Positions 1-14,082 of a DNA stretch of 64,000 nt are shown in pieces. The position numbers were made by a program, and so were the translations under genes. The DNA comes from Dermacentor variabilis. Lineage: Eukaryota > Arthropoda > Arachnida > Ixodida > Ixodidae. Below the pieces are notes generated by a model that worked only from the letters and a program-made list of their open reading frames with translations, did no database searches and was not told where the DNA came from. The stretch covers positions 208,947,627 through 209,011,626 of the forward strand of contig NC_134569.1 in the NCBI RefSeq assembly GCF_050947875.1. Reading direction: 5' to 3'. Position 1 is the stretch's first letter, and each line of letters starts with the position of its first letter.

Positions 1-955
1 ACTCTACACCGTCTTGTGTAAAGCGTACATATCTAACCAGCGTATCATTATATGTTGGGTACCTGGCCACAGGAGCATTGAGGGTAACGTTCTGGCGGAC
101 GAGATGGCCACGTCAATCGCATCGCAAACTGTTAACCCTACCGCTGCGGTGCCTGTCACAGGTCTAAGGCCTTTCTTGCGAAGGAGATTGCGGGGCCACT
201 GGCAACGCATGTGGGACGCGGAAACGAATAATAAGCTCCACCTGATAAAACTACAGTTAGGATTCTCGCCCTCTACTACAATATCGCGCCGAACAGATGT
301 CCTATTCTGTCGTCTCAGAATAGGACACACGTTTGGCACCCATAATTTTCTACTAACCGGAAGTGAGCCTCCAACGTGTGGTAGATGCGGGGAGAGGCTG
401 ACCGTACTCCACGTCCTCCTGGATTGTCGGGAAGCCGAAACTGAGAGAAAGAGACATTTTTCATTGGCATACCGACAGCACATTCCTCTTCATCCTGCAA
501 TGCTTCTTGGTCCAGAACCGCTTTTTAATGCAGACACAGTCCTAGGTTTCATCAGAGATGTGGTCTTATACGTTATTAGTCCCATGCATTCTTAGCGCCT
601 CCTCTCTCCAGAGGATGTCACTGCGATCATTGTTTTGCATAGCACAAGCCTCCAGGCCCTTGTGTTTCAAGGGCCCTAAGGAGGCAGTAGTGCTCTAGCA
701 TTTCTTATAATCTGCTATATTTCACCTATCGTATCACTCTTTTTAAATGCATCTAAATGTTCATAGTACAAGTCATACGTCATCGCCATAATTTTATTAT
801 ACAGATTTTACGCACTTCAGTGCGTATATTTTAAGGCCCCTTTACAGCCACGTTGCACCAACTTCATAGTAATCATAAGTACACAAGTAGCATAAGTACA
901 TGGCGCTCTTTGGCCATACCTGGCCCTTGCGCCAAAAAACCGCATACATCATCAT
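1..955 (+). mobile_element. 3' end of an I-like non-LTR retrotransposon (LINE)
   Basis: Truncated by the window edge. The coding tail (to 595) is followed by a 3' UTR ending at about 955 in a short ATC repeat (CATCATCAT). Coding tail and UTR both align by eye with the LINE on the minus strand at 15609-21551, including the UTR motifs CTCTTTGGCCA and CTGGCCCTTGCGCCA. Two copies of one family therefore lie in opposite orientation about 15 kb apart. The 3' tail is (ATC)n rather than poly-A, as in some I-group elements. Confidence 0.9.
2..595 (+). CDS. LINE ORF2 protein, C-terminal part (RNase H tail and Cys-rich end), partial
   Basis: Open from the window edge to a stop at 593-595, about 197 codons. 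It starts within the RNase H domain: the last conserved RNase H block reads VPGHRSIEGNVLADEMA. A C-terminal region follows with a Cys/His cluster (CGRCGERLTVLHVLLDC), typical of I/Jockey-group ORF2 proteins. No stop or frameshift is seen in this part. It is close in sequence to the end of the ORF2 at 15960-19676, so it was probably once part of the same multifunctional protein (endonuclease, reverse transcriptase, RNase H) that nicks DNA and primes reverse transcription on the target. The upstream domains lie outside the window. Confidence 0.88.
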   Translation, partial: LYTVLCKAYISNQRIIICWVPGHRSIEGNVLADEMATSIASQTVNPTAAVPVTGLRPFLRRRLRGHWQRMWDAETNNKLHLIKLQLGFSPSTTISRRTDVLFCRLRIGHTFGTHNFLLTGSEPPTCGRCGERLTVLHVLLDCREAETERKRHFSLAYRQHIPLHPAMLLGPEPLFNADTVLGFIRDVVLYVISPMHS

Positions 956-1881
956 GTCTTGCAGGTCTGCCAAAAGGCGAGCATCCAATGGACCTTCCTT
1001 TCGGTACTGGCATGGTTCACATTTCCTGCAGTATTTGAATGATAATCCGTGATTGCAAGAAAACATTGCGCTGATATATTTGTATGCAGAACCAAAAGAA
1101 GGCAGTCTGACAGCTTCGACGAAGCGGTGAAAGATGTCTTGGGCAGCTAATCAGCTACGCTGTTAGAACTAAAAAAAAAGAAATGCCTGCACCGACAGAT
1201 GACAGTCAGGAGGCAGCAAACTGGATAGCTGCTAAGCTGAGGATGCTACCAAATAAAAAAGATGCGAGGTAACATTCAAGATCCACAGGCTGCTGTATGA
1301 AGCCGAAATGGAGCAGTATGAATAAATGAAATGTGAAGTGCAAGCAATCTATAATATTTTTCTATGAAAGCAAGCAATTTCCGCTTTCTTTTGACATGAT
1401 AGTGTTTGTGCATGCTGACAAGTAGTTGTCTGTTATCGGAAATTACCTGCCGTCCTGCACGGGTGACGACACTTTCCTGTCATGGCACCTGGCCGTCACT
1501 CATGAAGTAGGATGCCAGTCGATCCCTTACTTCCAATGCAGCCCTGTAACAGAGAAAAGCACGAGATGTTCAACCTTTTCCTTCAGCTTATTCTGCCTGT
1601 CTGACTGAGGTCACAGTTCTAATGGGTGTGTTTTACTCCTCGTCGTTAGCTGTACCTACTGACTTTGTTGAAAACATGCACTGCGCATGTATTTTTGCAC
1701 TGCTACAACTCCTAACGCAAACTCTAATGAACAAGATCTTATGTCATGTGTTAAATGATCGAGTTAAATGAAATGTTTTGAAGGTTTCGCTGTTTGTTAT
1801 TGATAAGCTTCAATTGCTTTATTGTAAATAAAGCAGGAAATGCAAACTATTCCTGATTTCATGCCTTCATGGAAATAATAA
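956..1881. other. No gene recognised between LINE end and Harbinger C
   Basis: AT-rich sequence with only short random reading frames. It lies downstream of the 3' end of the minus-strand HARBI1-like gene and probably includes its 3' UTR and the element's distal end, but I could not locate a terminal inverted repeat here. Confidence 0.5.
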
Positions 1882-4806
1882 TTACCGAGCAGAGTGGTAC
1901 CCATGGTGTGTCCATCCAGGAAGGGCACTACTGTCGTTCCTCCATGCCCCATTTGTGACATTTCCCTCCCAGTCTTCATGGTCAACAAATCCAGGAGGGT
2001 TGTACGTTGTCCTTGAGAACACTGAATCTTTCATCAGAAAATTGTGAAGCGCCACACATGCCCTTACAATGTTCTCAGTGGTTTCTTCTGACGCTCGAAA
2101 AGGTCTCTTGAATATTCGCTACCTACTAGCCAGGATACCAAAACTGTTTCCTATGAGCCTCCTTGCACGACTCAGCCGGTAATTGAACACTGCCCTCTTC
2201 AAGTACTCGCTGTACTGGCTGACCCTGTAGGCATGAAGAGCTAGAAAAAACAAAAGGTCAGGGCATTAAAATTACAGCATACATGTACATACTTAGATGA
2301 AAAATGCAATAGCACTAATTTCAAATCATTTAAATAACTGGCAGCTGTGGCACCCGCTGAATACAACTTGAAAACAAAAAAAACTGTTCCTACATCTAAT
2401 GTCCTCTGGGTGCCTCTTTCCAGTGCAGCCAATTTGAAATGCTACATTAACTGATATTATATGGGTTTTTATTCATTTTGCATGCTTAAGTTGTGCTAAA
2501 GAAATGCTACATAGGGCCACCTTTGGCTGCATCGCACAACTTGTGATATTCAGTATATTATCCTGTCACAAAAACACGTTAAAAGTGCGCATGCATTTGC
2601 TTACAATCATGCAATTAAACCTTGTATGTCAGCATTACATTTTATTACTGCATCATACTATTGCTTTCACACAAAATGCAACATAACATGTAAATTATCA
2701 GTAATAAAAGTATTTTAATACACTCATATTGCACTGCATACACGAAATTTAGTCCTCTGCACCATTTCTTTTTCCATGCAGAAACAACCTTTCCTTGTAG
2801 GACTTGCTATGCACATGCATGCAGGCTAGACTGCATTTGTAAATGTTTTGTAGAAATTATTTGACCATTTTTACTGTATGCATGCATTGCACGAAACTGT
2901 ATCTGCTATGGAAAACAGTGGCAGCAGTAAGACAGTACAGCTGCATTGATGTTTCATCTCGGCAATCAGAGAAACATGTAAACGTTAAAAGTAATTGAAG
3001 CAACTTGCCACGTCGAGGATAAGGCCGCATGAGGTAAGGCTTCAATGGAAAGGCCTCGTCGCCCACCATCAAGTATGGTATCAGTCCCGCTAAGCCAACT
3101 GTTGCTGCTGGGGGGATCCCAAATCTGCGCTCGCCCAATATGCGCATCAACTTCGTTCTTAAGAAAACTCCTCCATCGCTTTCTCCCCCGTAGTGGCCAA
3201 CGTCCACATACACAAATCTGAAATAAAGCAAGAAGTTTCAGTGTAGCCCATTTAGCATCTGTAGCACATGACTTTCACCTTGCTCCTGCTGAAGTCACTA
3301 CTGCGTTCAAGTCTCGTAAAAGTGATATCTGCGCTGCATTATAGTTTGACTAAATATACATGCCACACACAATCACAACTCAGATTACCATCTGAACATC
3401 TGCTGCTATTTGTGCAGAACCAAATATGTTTACTGTCAGCCTGCGTGAGCAAACCATTGTAATCATACACCTGTCTAGGTATGCTCCTTAATTCGTCATG
3501 TAACTTACACCATTGAACTGTCCTCTTTTCTTTCAGTGCATACAATAGCACTCTCTTTCAATGAATAAAATACACTGTTTTCATGATTCACAAGAAAAAT
3601 GCACTATTAGCGAGTAGTTTAACAAAAGTTTTGTTTTGCCATGAATGCACCATACCTATGATGGGCATCGCATGTTGCCATGAGGACTGTGCTGAACGAC
3701 TTCTTGTAATTCAAGTTTCGTGACCCTGAATTTGCAGGACATTCAATGCTCACATGCTTTCCATCAATACATCCAATGCAGTTGGGAAAATTCCAGTCGA
3801 CAAGCATGTCTGTGGCAATCTGAAAGAGTGATCGGGAGGCAGTATAATATGAGACTGTGACAAAACAATAGCTTAGTAATGCATAAGGCAACCTTTAGTT
3901 GTCTTATGCGTTATGAGATGCCTGAGTTCAACACATTCGAAAAGTCAGTACGCAGGGGGCATTGGGAAAGTCAGTAGCATAACAAATGAGGTAAAGAAAG
4001 GCAAGCAGGACGCTTGTCAACACTATAAACTCTCTGCGCAGTAACGAAACGGACTGCAGTGCACTTACTTTCTTCCATTCTTCTGCTGTTTGTGGAAATC
4101 TTACATAGATTGGCTGAAGTATTTCCCATAATGCAGCACAAGTTTCTCTTACGATCATTCCGGCCGTTGATCGTCCTGTCAGGAAGTTGAACGACAAACT
4201 TCTCATTGTGTCGCCGTTTGCGAGAAATCTGAAAAGCGTATTCTCATCACATACGTCTCAAAGGATAAATGAGGAGGAGAGGGGGTGAGTTGCATCACAC
4301 AGTGCTCATGCGGTATGTTTTACACAATATTTTCCGAGAAACTGCTGATTAGGCACTGTGACGGGACAGTACCGGGTCACGGACTTTCGAACTTACCTTA
4401 CTGTCATGGCAAGTCGATCGTGTGCGGATATCGACCGCCTGAACGGAGTGTCCTGCCGCTCAATCACAGGCCGAACTAGGTGGAGCAGTGTGTCGAACGA
4501 GCTCGGCGGCATCCGAAGGAAGCTATAATCAAGAATCAAAGACAACATCACTATCACGTCACACACACGGCACACTACGCGTTTAAAAAGGTTATAATCA
4601 CTCACTCTCGGAAGAAGCCTTCATCTCGGGCGCGCAGCCGGGGAAGCAAAACATTCGCTTGCCCCTGAACGTCTCGGTAGCGCCAGCAGGGGTGCACCCA
4701 AAACCTTCGTCTGCGTGCCTTTTGCGCGCCGCCGTCGCAACAGCAGAGAACACACAATGACCAAAACGCTCATCGTCGTCAGAACATCGTCGTCTGCATC
4801 TGCCAT
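1882..4806 (-). pseudogene. PIF/Harbinger (HARBI1-like) DDE transposase, decayed, six exons ('Harbinger C')
   Basis: Exons inferred from homology plus splice sites: 4806-4606, 4522-4397, 4228-4069, 3819-3656, 3217 to about 2999, and about 2220-1882. Exon 2 has FLRMPPSSFDTLL; exon 4 carries the first DDE block (NFPNCIGCIDGKH); exon 5 begins FVYVDVGHYGGESDGGVF and continues with VGDEAFPL and PYPR; the last has FNYRLSRARRLIGNSFGILA, all hallmarks of HARBI1-type nucleases. Introns 1-4 have good donors and acceptors with matching phase. Lesions: a reading-frame change within exon 1 (before RRRRFWVHP) and an in-frame TAG at 2119-2121 where the family has Trp (ASR-stop-RIFKRP). The donor after PYPRRG looks like GC rather than GT, and the phase of that last junction does not close cleanly. 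The protein would be a nuclear DDE nuclease but is not produced intact. No Myb-like partner was found nearby. Confidence 0.85.
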
Positions 4807-5327
4807 TGCAGGAATCAACGCGATCAGCGCGGTAGATGACGAGGGACGAGGAGCTGGTCTGCTAACCGAGCAAGGAAAAAGCGCCCGACAACCGCGATAT
4901 CGCGCCTATGCTCGCGCAGTTCGAGACAAGGCGAGATCAGCGCTGTTACGTGACTTCGCGGCGACCGCCGCGCGCACAACCGATGTGGCCTCTCTGCCGC
5001 GCGGCGTTCTTGCCACCGGCGGCGTGCCGCGCGCGTTTTGACGCCAGTGTGTCCGTACCTTTAGTTGCTATCCAAGCTGGGCCTCTTCGATTTTCGGAGT
5101 TCTGTCAGCCCGCTGGCAGCCAGCTAGTTCCGGTTCTGATAGGAAGTCACGTGGGCTGGGATGCCTAGACAACCCGAACCTGCCCGAAGTTTGCAAAATA
5201 GAACGCCCGTACAGCTGGTCAAATGTAAACATGCCACCAGCATGGCAGCGCTCGGCGAAGCCGGCGCGTGCTCTGTGTAGTCGGCCCATTTATGCGTTGC
5301 CAGCTTGAAAATATATATTTGCATTCA
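4807..5327. other. GC-rich spacer between Harbinger C and Harbinger A
   Basis: Probably the promoter and 5' flank of the HARBI1-like gene plus unrelated flank. It contains the direct sequence TCAGCCCGCTGGCAGCCAG near 5104; a close relative (GGCAGCCCGCTGGTAGCCAG) lies near 27310 on the other side of Harbinger A. I see no gene. Confidence 0.4.
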
Positions 5328-5375
5328 GGGGGGCTATTCTGCAAGAGTCCACCTAGTGGACTGTCCACTTCGGCC
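5328..5375 (+). repeat. Left terminal inverted repeat of Harbinger A
   Basis: Begins GGGGGGCTATTCTGCAAG and ends GTCCACTTCGGCC. It contains an internal palindrome around CACCTAGTG/GGACTGTCC. Reverse-complement identical to 26177-26224. Confidence 0.95.
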
Positions 5376-7282
5376 TGACGTCATCAGATGCGCGTTCTGT
5401 TCTGAACTTCAGCGAGTGCTGACGTCATCAGAAGGGAATCCGAACTTGCACTAAAATGAAGTGGAAGACCGCGTACCCGAAGAGCATAGTGCCTGGGGCG
5501 CCCTGGAACTCACCCGTAACAACGTAAATCGAATGAAATGCCGTTTAGCAGTTTGCTATTAGTTTCGGTTGTGGTTTGCCGAGTGAAGATATGAGACGAG
5601 CTTGGCCGCGTGACTGGTAACAACATAATGTGTCTGAAAATTTTATTTTCATCATCTTCTTGTACGGTATAGCGGCGTCTCACTTTTTTCTGGCACTGTA
5701 AACTGCAATTGCTAGTTTGCCACCAGAGGGCCATGTATCGAACCGAAACTAAAGATGGCAGCTGTTTGAAATGAATGAAACAGCTGACCAGAAACCGTCG
5801 CTTACCGAGCATCCCCGTAAACTGACGGCAGCACAGTATGTCTTGTTGGTAGTTGCTGTCTTGGTGCATTCGCTGACACTAGTGTTGGAACTGAAGCGCA
5901 AAATGACAGCGTCTACGCTTGCAGTGAATAGTTGACGCAGGATCGTCGGCCACTGAGCGTGGGTAATCCCTGTAAAGTAGCGGTGGCAGTATGTCGTGTT
6001 GATGGTTGCTGTCTCGGAGAGGTCTCCCATAGTACTGCTGAAATCGTTGTCAATGGACGCGCACCAGACGATGTATGCGTGGTCGTCACGACTGCAATGC
6101 TTTGAGAGAACTTGCAACTCGAATCGCCTCTAGTACCACACCGACAACTGTATCGTCTGCTGCGTCGACGAAATATGACATTCAACGGTAAGTCGCGGCG
6201 TTGAACAGACGCCAGTGATGTTGACTGCGCATAATAATCTTTATGCAGGCCCACAAGTTCAAGAAGAGTGTACTGCAAAGCGTTTATTCATGATGCTGAA
6301 TAAAAGAGTCCAGTGGCGGTCTGTACGTTTTCCTGAATATTTTCTACCCCTCTGCAGTCAACCTTCCAGACGACAGTGTTTGTCCATCACAGCGCCATGG
6401 CACCACGGGACATTGGCCCTCACATAAACCATCGGCAACAGGAAATTATAATCAACTTTATGGAACGAAATCCCCGCTTAGTTAAATCATCCGCAGTTCT
6501 GGACCCAAAATTCACCGCTCAAAGAAAAAAGGAAATGTGGGAGGAGCTCGCCAATTTGCTAATTGATGCCGGCCCTCCCACAAAGCCCGTGGTGCAGTGG
6601 CGTTGCTGGTGGAATAGATTTGTAAGTCGGGCCAGGGCGGACGCAGGCAACCTCTCCGCCGAGATGAAGTAAGTAAACCAGGCGTGCATGCTTTACGGTA
6701 ACGTCTGTTTCGAGTGTTTACGCAAACCACATTGCAGGTCTACCGGCGGTGGACTTCTTGGGGGCGCCAAGGGCCAAGTGCTCGCCCTACTCGGCCCTGC
6801 GAGCACCGTACCGGCGCGGCCTGTGCCCTTCGTGAGCAGCCACTGCGAAGTGAGAATCTCCTTTGTATATTTCTATTCCTTTAGAAAGGCCAGAACTGGC
6901 AGTTAGAAACCTTCACCTGTCCTGTTGCCTTGTTGAACTAAGCAGTAAGGAAGGGCATAATGAGATTTTGTAAATAAAACTAGTAGGCAATAAACAATGC
7001 TGGAGCACAAGTTTCAATTACAAGTGAAGGCCTTGGACGCAATGCTGTACCTAAAAGAGCAAAGCCTACTGCATTGCACAATATGCTTCACCTTTTGTAA
7101 CTATTGTGACCAGTGTCTGCATTTCTTAAGCTTAACAATTTGTTTTTCTTAAATGCAGAGCGACTCCCAGCAACCTGAATCCTCAGCTGTGACTGAGGTG
7201 TCACAGCCAGGCGACGCCTCAGTTTCTGAGCACCAACTGCCATCTGCGAGCACCGGCGTTACAGGAAGGAGGTGTACCAGCC

Positions 7283-10200
7283 GTAAGTGTATGGTGTATG
7301 AACGTGTATGAACGTAATTGCGACCTCACGCCAAAAATGTGTGCATTGAATGTCAACATAGTTGTAATAGTGATATAGAAGTTCCTTGTACTGGTCACTA
7401 CAGATAAAAGGCACCTTGCAGTACTTCATGCATGTGAGACAAACATGTCAAGTGAAGAAAGGAAACCACACAGCAGGTATACTCAAGAGAGGTACTACAA
7501 CCAACTGATTTTATTGCTGCTTGGCCAGTACCAGTGTACACACAGAGGCACAGCAAGGCAAAAAAGAAAGCAAGCACAAAACCCTGTAGATCACCGAATA
7601 AGTTAACGTGGCATATGCTTGTTGCGTGCACATGTTGACATTTGCTTTTTTAGCTAGGAACCTATACTTCATGACACAATTAAATTACGCAAAGGTTCTA
7701 TGTGTACTGTGTGTGCACAGTAAATGTGTACTGGTTAGTGGTATGTCAAAAAAATGCAGTAACCTTCATAGCGGTGTTGTGGTGAAGAGACTACGCAAAA
7801 CCTTTTTTTTTTAATTCGGGACACGATAGATTGAATATAATGCCCTGAAATAAAAGATGCAATCATTACAAAAATGAGAAAGCCCGAAAATGAAATGCAA
7901 CATTTCGAAAGTGCAAACTCCACATCACTGCACAAATCAATGTTTCCTCTCAGCTGCGGTGACACTGATATGAACGTGTTACACAATTTAGTTTACTGTT
8001 ATTTATTTGGCTCAACGTTATCTTAGTGTCCAAAAAAGGATGCCCGAGAGCGAAAGAGGATTGGCGACAGGTGACACAAAACATATTAACCTCAACATCC
8101 AATTTCGTAAGAATATTGTTGGCATGTGCAAACACAATGCAGTTCTTGCATGGGCGTGGAGTATCGTTCTGAATGCTTGCGAAATGGCTAGCGTGAGTTG
8201 GCTCTCACCTTAGTTTTTATGTCATTCATGTTCACCAAATAGCCCGCCGCTGAAACATGTGTGAGTGAGCAAAGAATGTAGTACTGAGTAACGTAGTAGC
8301 AATGTAGGCAGGCACTGTCGCGTTGTTCCCTCTTGTCTGCTGTGTATGGTTCTTTTACGCCTTAAAAATTTAGTAGAATGTACTAGTAGATGTAACGAAC
8401 TTGTTGCGTGCAGTCAATTACTGGGTTACATGTGCACGGCAGCATAATATGGTGGTAGTGAACATTTTCCTCCTATGCTCTAAAAGGTATAGTGTCTCGT
8501 TTACTTGTCATGCTTTGCACGAGGTGCATTCATTGTGAAGGCAGCGACTGTTTAGAAGTGGTTATTTTAAAATAAGAATAGTACAACAGACAGAGACAAA
8601 CGAAGGAAGACACACTTTTCACATGTGTATAATGTTGCTTGTCCCCGTCTCCCACGGTGTTATCATACATTACTTACCGATATGACCGATTATACACGCT
8701 TCATAGCAAGTGCTTAAATGTGAAAGGCACGTAAAGTTTATTTGTCCACGTGGCGTATTGGTTAATAGGAAAACTGAAGGCATACAAGGAGCACTTGTTT
8801 GGACAGCACTGTAACCTAGTGGAACTGCTCATGAACGCTATACACACAGACACCGAACAGCACTGAGGAAAAGGTGTGTCAGCAAGGCATGCCATACATT
8901 TTCTGCACGTATATTTGCTATTGCGTTCCTGAAGCAGTAAGATGTGCACCTACTTGTAACGAGGCATATGTGGTACGTCGTTATGCTGCAATATCAGAAT
9001 TTCACACCATGGCACTGATTTGATAACCCATTCTTTTTGCTTTTTGGAGGATCAACTTTATGGAACAGGACATGTAGTAACGCACCACTGTAAACTCGTT
9101 GATCACTAGATGCTTGGTAAAGGTCCAAGCATTCGCATTCACAAGGCAGTTATGTTTGGAAATTTCACCTGGAGCCACACGCGCTTTTTTCATTACATGT
9201 AATTTCCTTACAGGCCGCAGAGTAGGAATATTACATAAAGGGCAATAACATTTGAACGAAACAAGCCTGCTCATATGTGAAGATGCGGTGCGAGGAGCCC
9301 AAGTGGATGTAAAATGCAATTGGGTGAAGCGTCTGAGTAATGTATGTAAGAGTATTGGTCATTAGTGGGTACGTTATATGCTATGCGTGTGCTTGAGGCA
9401 ACTTCATGTTTCACCTACTCTCAGCTGTGCAGCAGAACGTTTAGCTTTCAGCTTTAATTGGAGTGGTGAAGAGTCGAACTGAACGCATACTTCATGGATA
9501 CTCTGTTATTGAATGGTAACGCTACGTATATTGTACATAATAAGTGCAAATGGATGTTGTATGGTTCAGGTAGTTCGGATATTTAGTAATGAGGCAATAC
9601 ATGAATAAAGTGCTCGTCCAGAAAAGTTTTTAACTGTTGAGCAGAACAAAGGCCACTGTGAAAAGCCACTTCGAAGGTATGTAGTATTACTGGTGGGTAG
9701 ACAAACCCAACGCATGGGAGATGCCCACAAGAAGGTAAAAAAAATTGACTGAAGGCAACAACTATAGCACACTGTGAATGTACACCTGCATGCTATGTAT
9801 TCGTTGAATGTTTGCAAAAATATTACACAGACTTTCAGTCATGCATGTGCGATTGCCTAGTGGCTTGCTAACAAAGCTCGCCTATGCATGAAGCTAGGAG
9901 TGTATTCTAGGGGGCCAATGTCACTTCTGTTAACTGGCAGAGCTTCATATGGAAAAGTAATTTTGGACAACTTGCACAAATTTGAAGTGAAATTGTCAAG
10001 ACTGAAATGCAACAAATGTAATTATGCAAATGCCCATGTCACACAACACATACATATAGTCCAGCCAAATGAATACTTGCATGACATAATGTAATGTGGT
10101 TGCTTGCTGAGCACTCGTGAATGGCTGTTTCTACGAGGGGTACGGAAATTAAGATTAAAAAAGAACGAGAAACTTCCTATGTACCTGAACTGTGCATGCT

Positions 10201-10574
10201 ATTATCGACTGTTGGGGAATAGGATTTTGTGGGAAGTCGATATATCACAAGAAAAGTTGAATGCACAATGCAAACACTGCACTCCACATAAAAGAAACGA
10301 TGAGCAGCATTAGTTGTGTGGCTGTAAAAGCAACTGTAATTTCCAATTTAACACGCTTCTATAACGATTCCAAGGTTTATGCTCCTCATGTGAGACCATG
10401 AAGTATTCCTGTTTCAGGTATGAAATGTATGCACAGTCAAGTACAACATGAAACCTGGTGCAGATGAATACTTGTATTACCTTTTGCTAATGCTGCCATA
10501 ATTGCACTGCTGTTCCTTAAACAGCATAGTTACATTTCTTTTAGTCGCGCAGCTTAGAAGCTAGTGTGCTTCAG
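7283..10574. other. Long intron 3 of the Harbinger A Myb-like gene
   Basis: AT-rich non-coding DNA, no recognisable element. Donor GTAAGT at 7283 and a plausible acceptor TTCAG before 10575. Confidence 0.55.
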
Positions 10575-10710
10575 AAATTATGCAGGGCCACCAAGAGCTA
10601 CTTCAAGAGGCCGCCTGCTGCAGCAGGCTGTGGGGGACACAGCGAAAAGGGTCACCCTGGCAGCTGCACGAAACGAGCTAGCCGAAAAATTATTGGAGGA
10701 GTCCCGCAAG

Positions 10711-13700
10711 GTGAGATGGCAGTGCTGATAGAGTGTGTACATGTAATTAAATCCTAGCGAACGAATTTTGCCGCGGCCGAGTACAGATGTGTAGTTGGTG
10801 AATAGAAATAAAAACAGGGAAAAAGTTCCCACAATTTAGCATGTTAAGCAAACTAGTAATTCTCAATTCACACTAGTAACTCAAATGCAGAGACACAAGG
10901 AATGTATCAATCTTCATTATGTACGTAACATTTGACATGAGAAGTGTTGCGCTTTTCTAGACGGTATGAAAATAACTTAATGTGCAAAACAAAGTTGCGC
11001 ATCACATGCAAGTTTGTGCTCAAAAAAGTGGATTGAAGTCTTGTAACAAGCAGCTTGTAGAGCTTAGGCAGCCGCAATACCTTTTGTCACATGTAGTGCT
11101 GTTCAATACATTGTTATTCATGTACGCATAGCTAGCATAAAATGTACTGATTTCTGCAATACGAAGTGATGAACGCTTTCATTGTTGTTTTCCTTTCGGG
11201 CATGAAACACCCCCAGCGGTTTTTCTTTCTCAGATATTGCAAACAAAATGCCAGTTTCTTTTTGTTTGTGCAGAAAGAAAAAATATAATGCCACCATAAA
11301 TGGCAAATGCTCCCTTTCTGTGGTCCTCAAATCACTGTCACACAAAAGCAATGTCAAAGAAACGCAGAAACACATCAGTACGTCGACGGCACTGAAAGGG
11401 TTCAGGTGATAGCTTATCAGGACCTCACAACCTCCAGTACGAGTTTTATACGCACTTCTGTAATCAGTTCAAAAGCACTGTGATGCAGCTACATGACACT
11501 TGCCAGACATATAGATAAGTGTAGCGTATCGAAACAGAGCGACATTTATGTGAATTTGAGACACCTCATAATTTTCACCAACCCCCCCCCCCCCCCCCAT
11601 GACCCCCTTTGGCATGGCTGAGAACCTTTCGTTATGAATAGCAATGTTGCACTTGCAACGGCCAAAATGCGAGATACTTTCTCCTGATGTCAGGGGCCAC
11701 ATCATGCCTGTGCCAACAGCAGTCTTTCTAGTGGTTGTGCTTCCAAACATTGAAGCGTTATTACTGGCACATTCATTTAGAAAACATACATACATTTGAC
11801 AGAAAATGCAAGATGTGCAATTGGAACAATACAAAACTGTTTTAACTAGCTGTTAGTTGTATACCAATGTGTGCATAAGCAACCCTACATATCACAATGT
11901 TACTTTGAAATTGAGTGCATTCGTTGCTTACCTATCGTCACAAGATAGGCACACTCCTAAGTGTGGTAACATTGCATTGTTTTACACTGCACATTTGTCA
12001 TTCTGTGGTGGTGACCTAACATGTATAGTACATATGACATTTCATTGATGTTTGCCTGCTTGCAGCGTTTTCCTGGGTCTTGCACTCTGACCATGCAGTC
12101 CTGCTTGTATACGCACTCTGTGAACTTTTCTCGGGTCAAGCATACTATTGTCAGTGGCCCCTGAGAAATGTACCAACGCAGTTATACTGTCTCGTTTCAA
12201 ATGTTCTCAAAAAATTTTGCAGTGCTCGCAAATGCGTCAAGATGCTATGCATATCGCTGAAAATCTGTACCCAAGCATGCTTTTCATTCATCTATAACGG
12301 CCGCTATAAGTGTGCTGTAACCACACATCTGGCAATATCTGAATTTCATGTGAGAGTCCATAAGGTCAAGCAGCCATTGTCGATTGCTTTGTAGCACTTC
12401 ATCTTTTTATTATGTTATTTGTGACGGCACATGTGTCCGTAGCAGCACACAGCACATTTAAAAGATTTATGCCAATTATGATGACAGAAATCAGCACGGA
12501 GCGACATATGATTGCATCAGAAAGTTTTACAAACATGGCGTTGACAAGAACTGAAAAAAACCGGCAATGCTACATAACAAGAGAGACTGACGACCAGCAC
12601 ATGACAATGCGAGGTACAGCTGTAGTTTCTATGAAACGAGACACCTGAGCGCGTTGCTGGTAAGGCAAATGAATAGCACCAACAATAACATTACAAATAA
12701 ATATGTCAGTTGCAAAGCAGTGACGGGGCAATTAGTAACATATGTGAATAATTACCAACCGCACACTGTTAATGAATAAGTCCATTACAACGCATCACTG
12801 TTACCTGTAGAAATGGGAGGAAATTACACGACATCTGACTATCAATGCGATACATGCTCGCACGTTTCGCAGAGAACTTGGCTAGCACAGGAACATGCAT
12901 TCCATTTTAATTGTGGATCGAGAGCTATAGTGCAGTAGCAGAAATAGTTGCACCAAAGCCTACAGGGGAAAGGTGGATAGTACAGAGCAGCCAAACGAAG
13001 CTACGAAAGCTTTGTTTCGCAGAACAGGCTTGCATATGTCCTGCGTCGTGAGGTTGACATTACATAGAGTGCATTGTTCAATTGTCTATGTATCTAACGT
13101 TGAGACATGTTGCAGTGCCTACCCAACATTTCCCCCTCAGAAAACAATAAGTTGGTACGTCCTTGCAGTGATGCAAGCAGTACCGAGATTGAGAGTGCAC
13201 ACATGCAAGTAGGAGTCACATTAGGCAAGCACTAGCAAGTTGACGTGATGTGCTGCTATTGCGACACTTCACCCAAGTGCGGATGCAAACATGATTGGGC
13301 AACATCACCATGGCGAAACAGCACTGGATGAAATCTATACAAGAGCAAGGTTGCGCCCAACCTACTGCTAGGCATGCAGTCCATTTCTGCAGTATGTGAA
13401 ACCCGCTGTCATTCTGCTGGCCCAGAGGCACAGGCCAGACTTGCATACCTGTCAAGTCACACCTGCACCACGCCAGATGATCAGTCGCCGAGACGCTATG
13501 CAAATGCTGCATTAGCCTGTCCAGGCTGGGCCGTAATTGACAAATTAATCACATGCGAATTGCCGCCTGTGCAAAAAGCACAGTTTTGTGCCAGTGAAGG
13601 CTAGCCATGTTCACTTACAATACATGGTTCAAGTGACAACCCCACTAATGGTTCATTAGATTGTCTACACGTTTCGCATGCCTGGCTTTGACCCAACCGC

Positions 13701-14082
13701 ACTCTTGTGCTCCCAGTGCAATTGCATCCAGTGCTGCTTCACATTACCAGTTATCCTCACATATTCTTGTCGTTGTGATGGCGGCAGTACATTTCATTAG
13801 AAGCGAGGCTGAATGAGTGCTGCTGCATGCTGGTAGAGTGAAGTAGTAGCCTCGTTCTGTCCGTTACATTTTCGCAAGATTTAATGACAGCAAGTCAGAA
13901 CGTGGCAGCACGTTTGTTAGGCGGATGTGTACGAAAGAGCCCAAGTTTGGATGAATGTGTCGGTGCTAGTGGCATTGCATGGCCATGTGTTTTGCCGTCG
14001 AAGACGACTGCATGTTCAGCAAAACTCTGCCTTTCACAGTAACATGTGTAGAAGCATTGCTGATGAAAGATTTTTATTGCAG
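10711..14082. other. Long intron 4 of the Harbinger A Myb-like gene
   Basis: Donor GTGAGA at 10711, acceptor TTGCAG before 14083. It includes a run of about 17 C residues near 11583. No gene or repeat family recognised. Confidence 0.55.

Noticed and set aside
11583..11600. Poly-C tract as a functional element
   Set aside because: A plain homopolymer run inside an intron.
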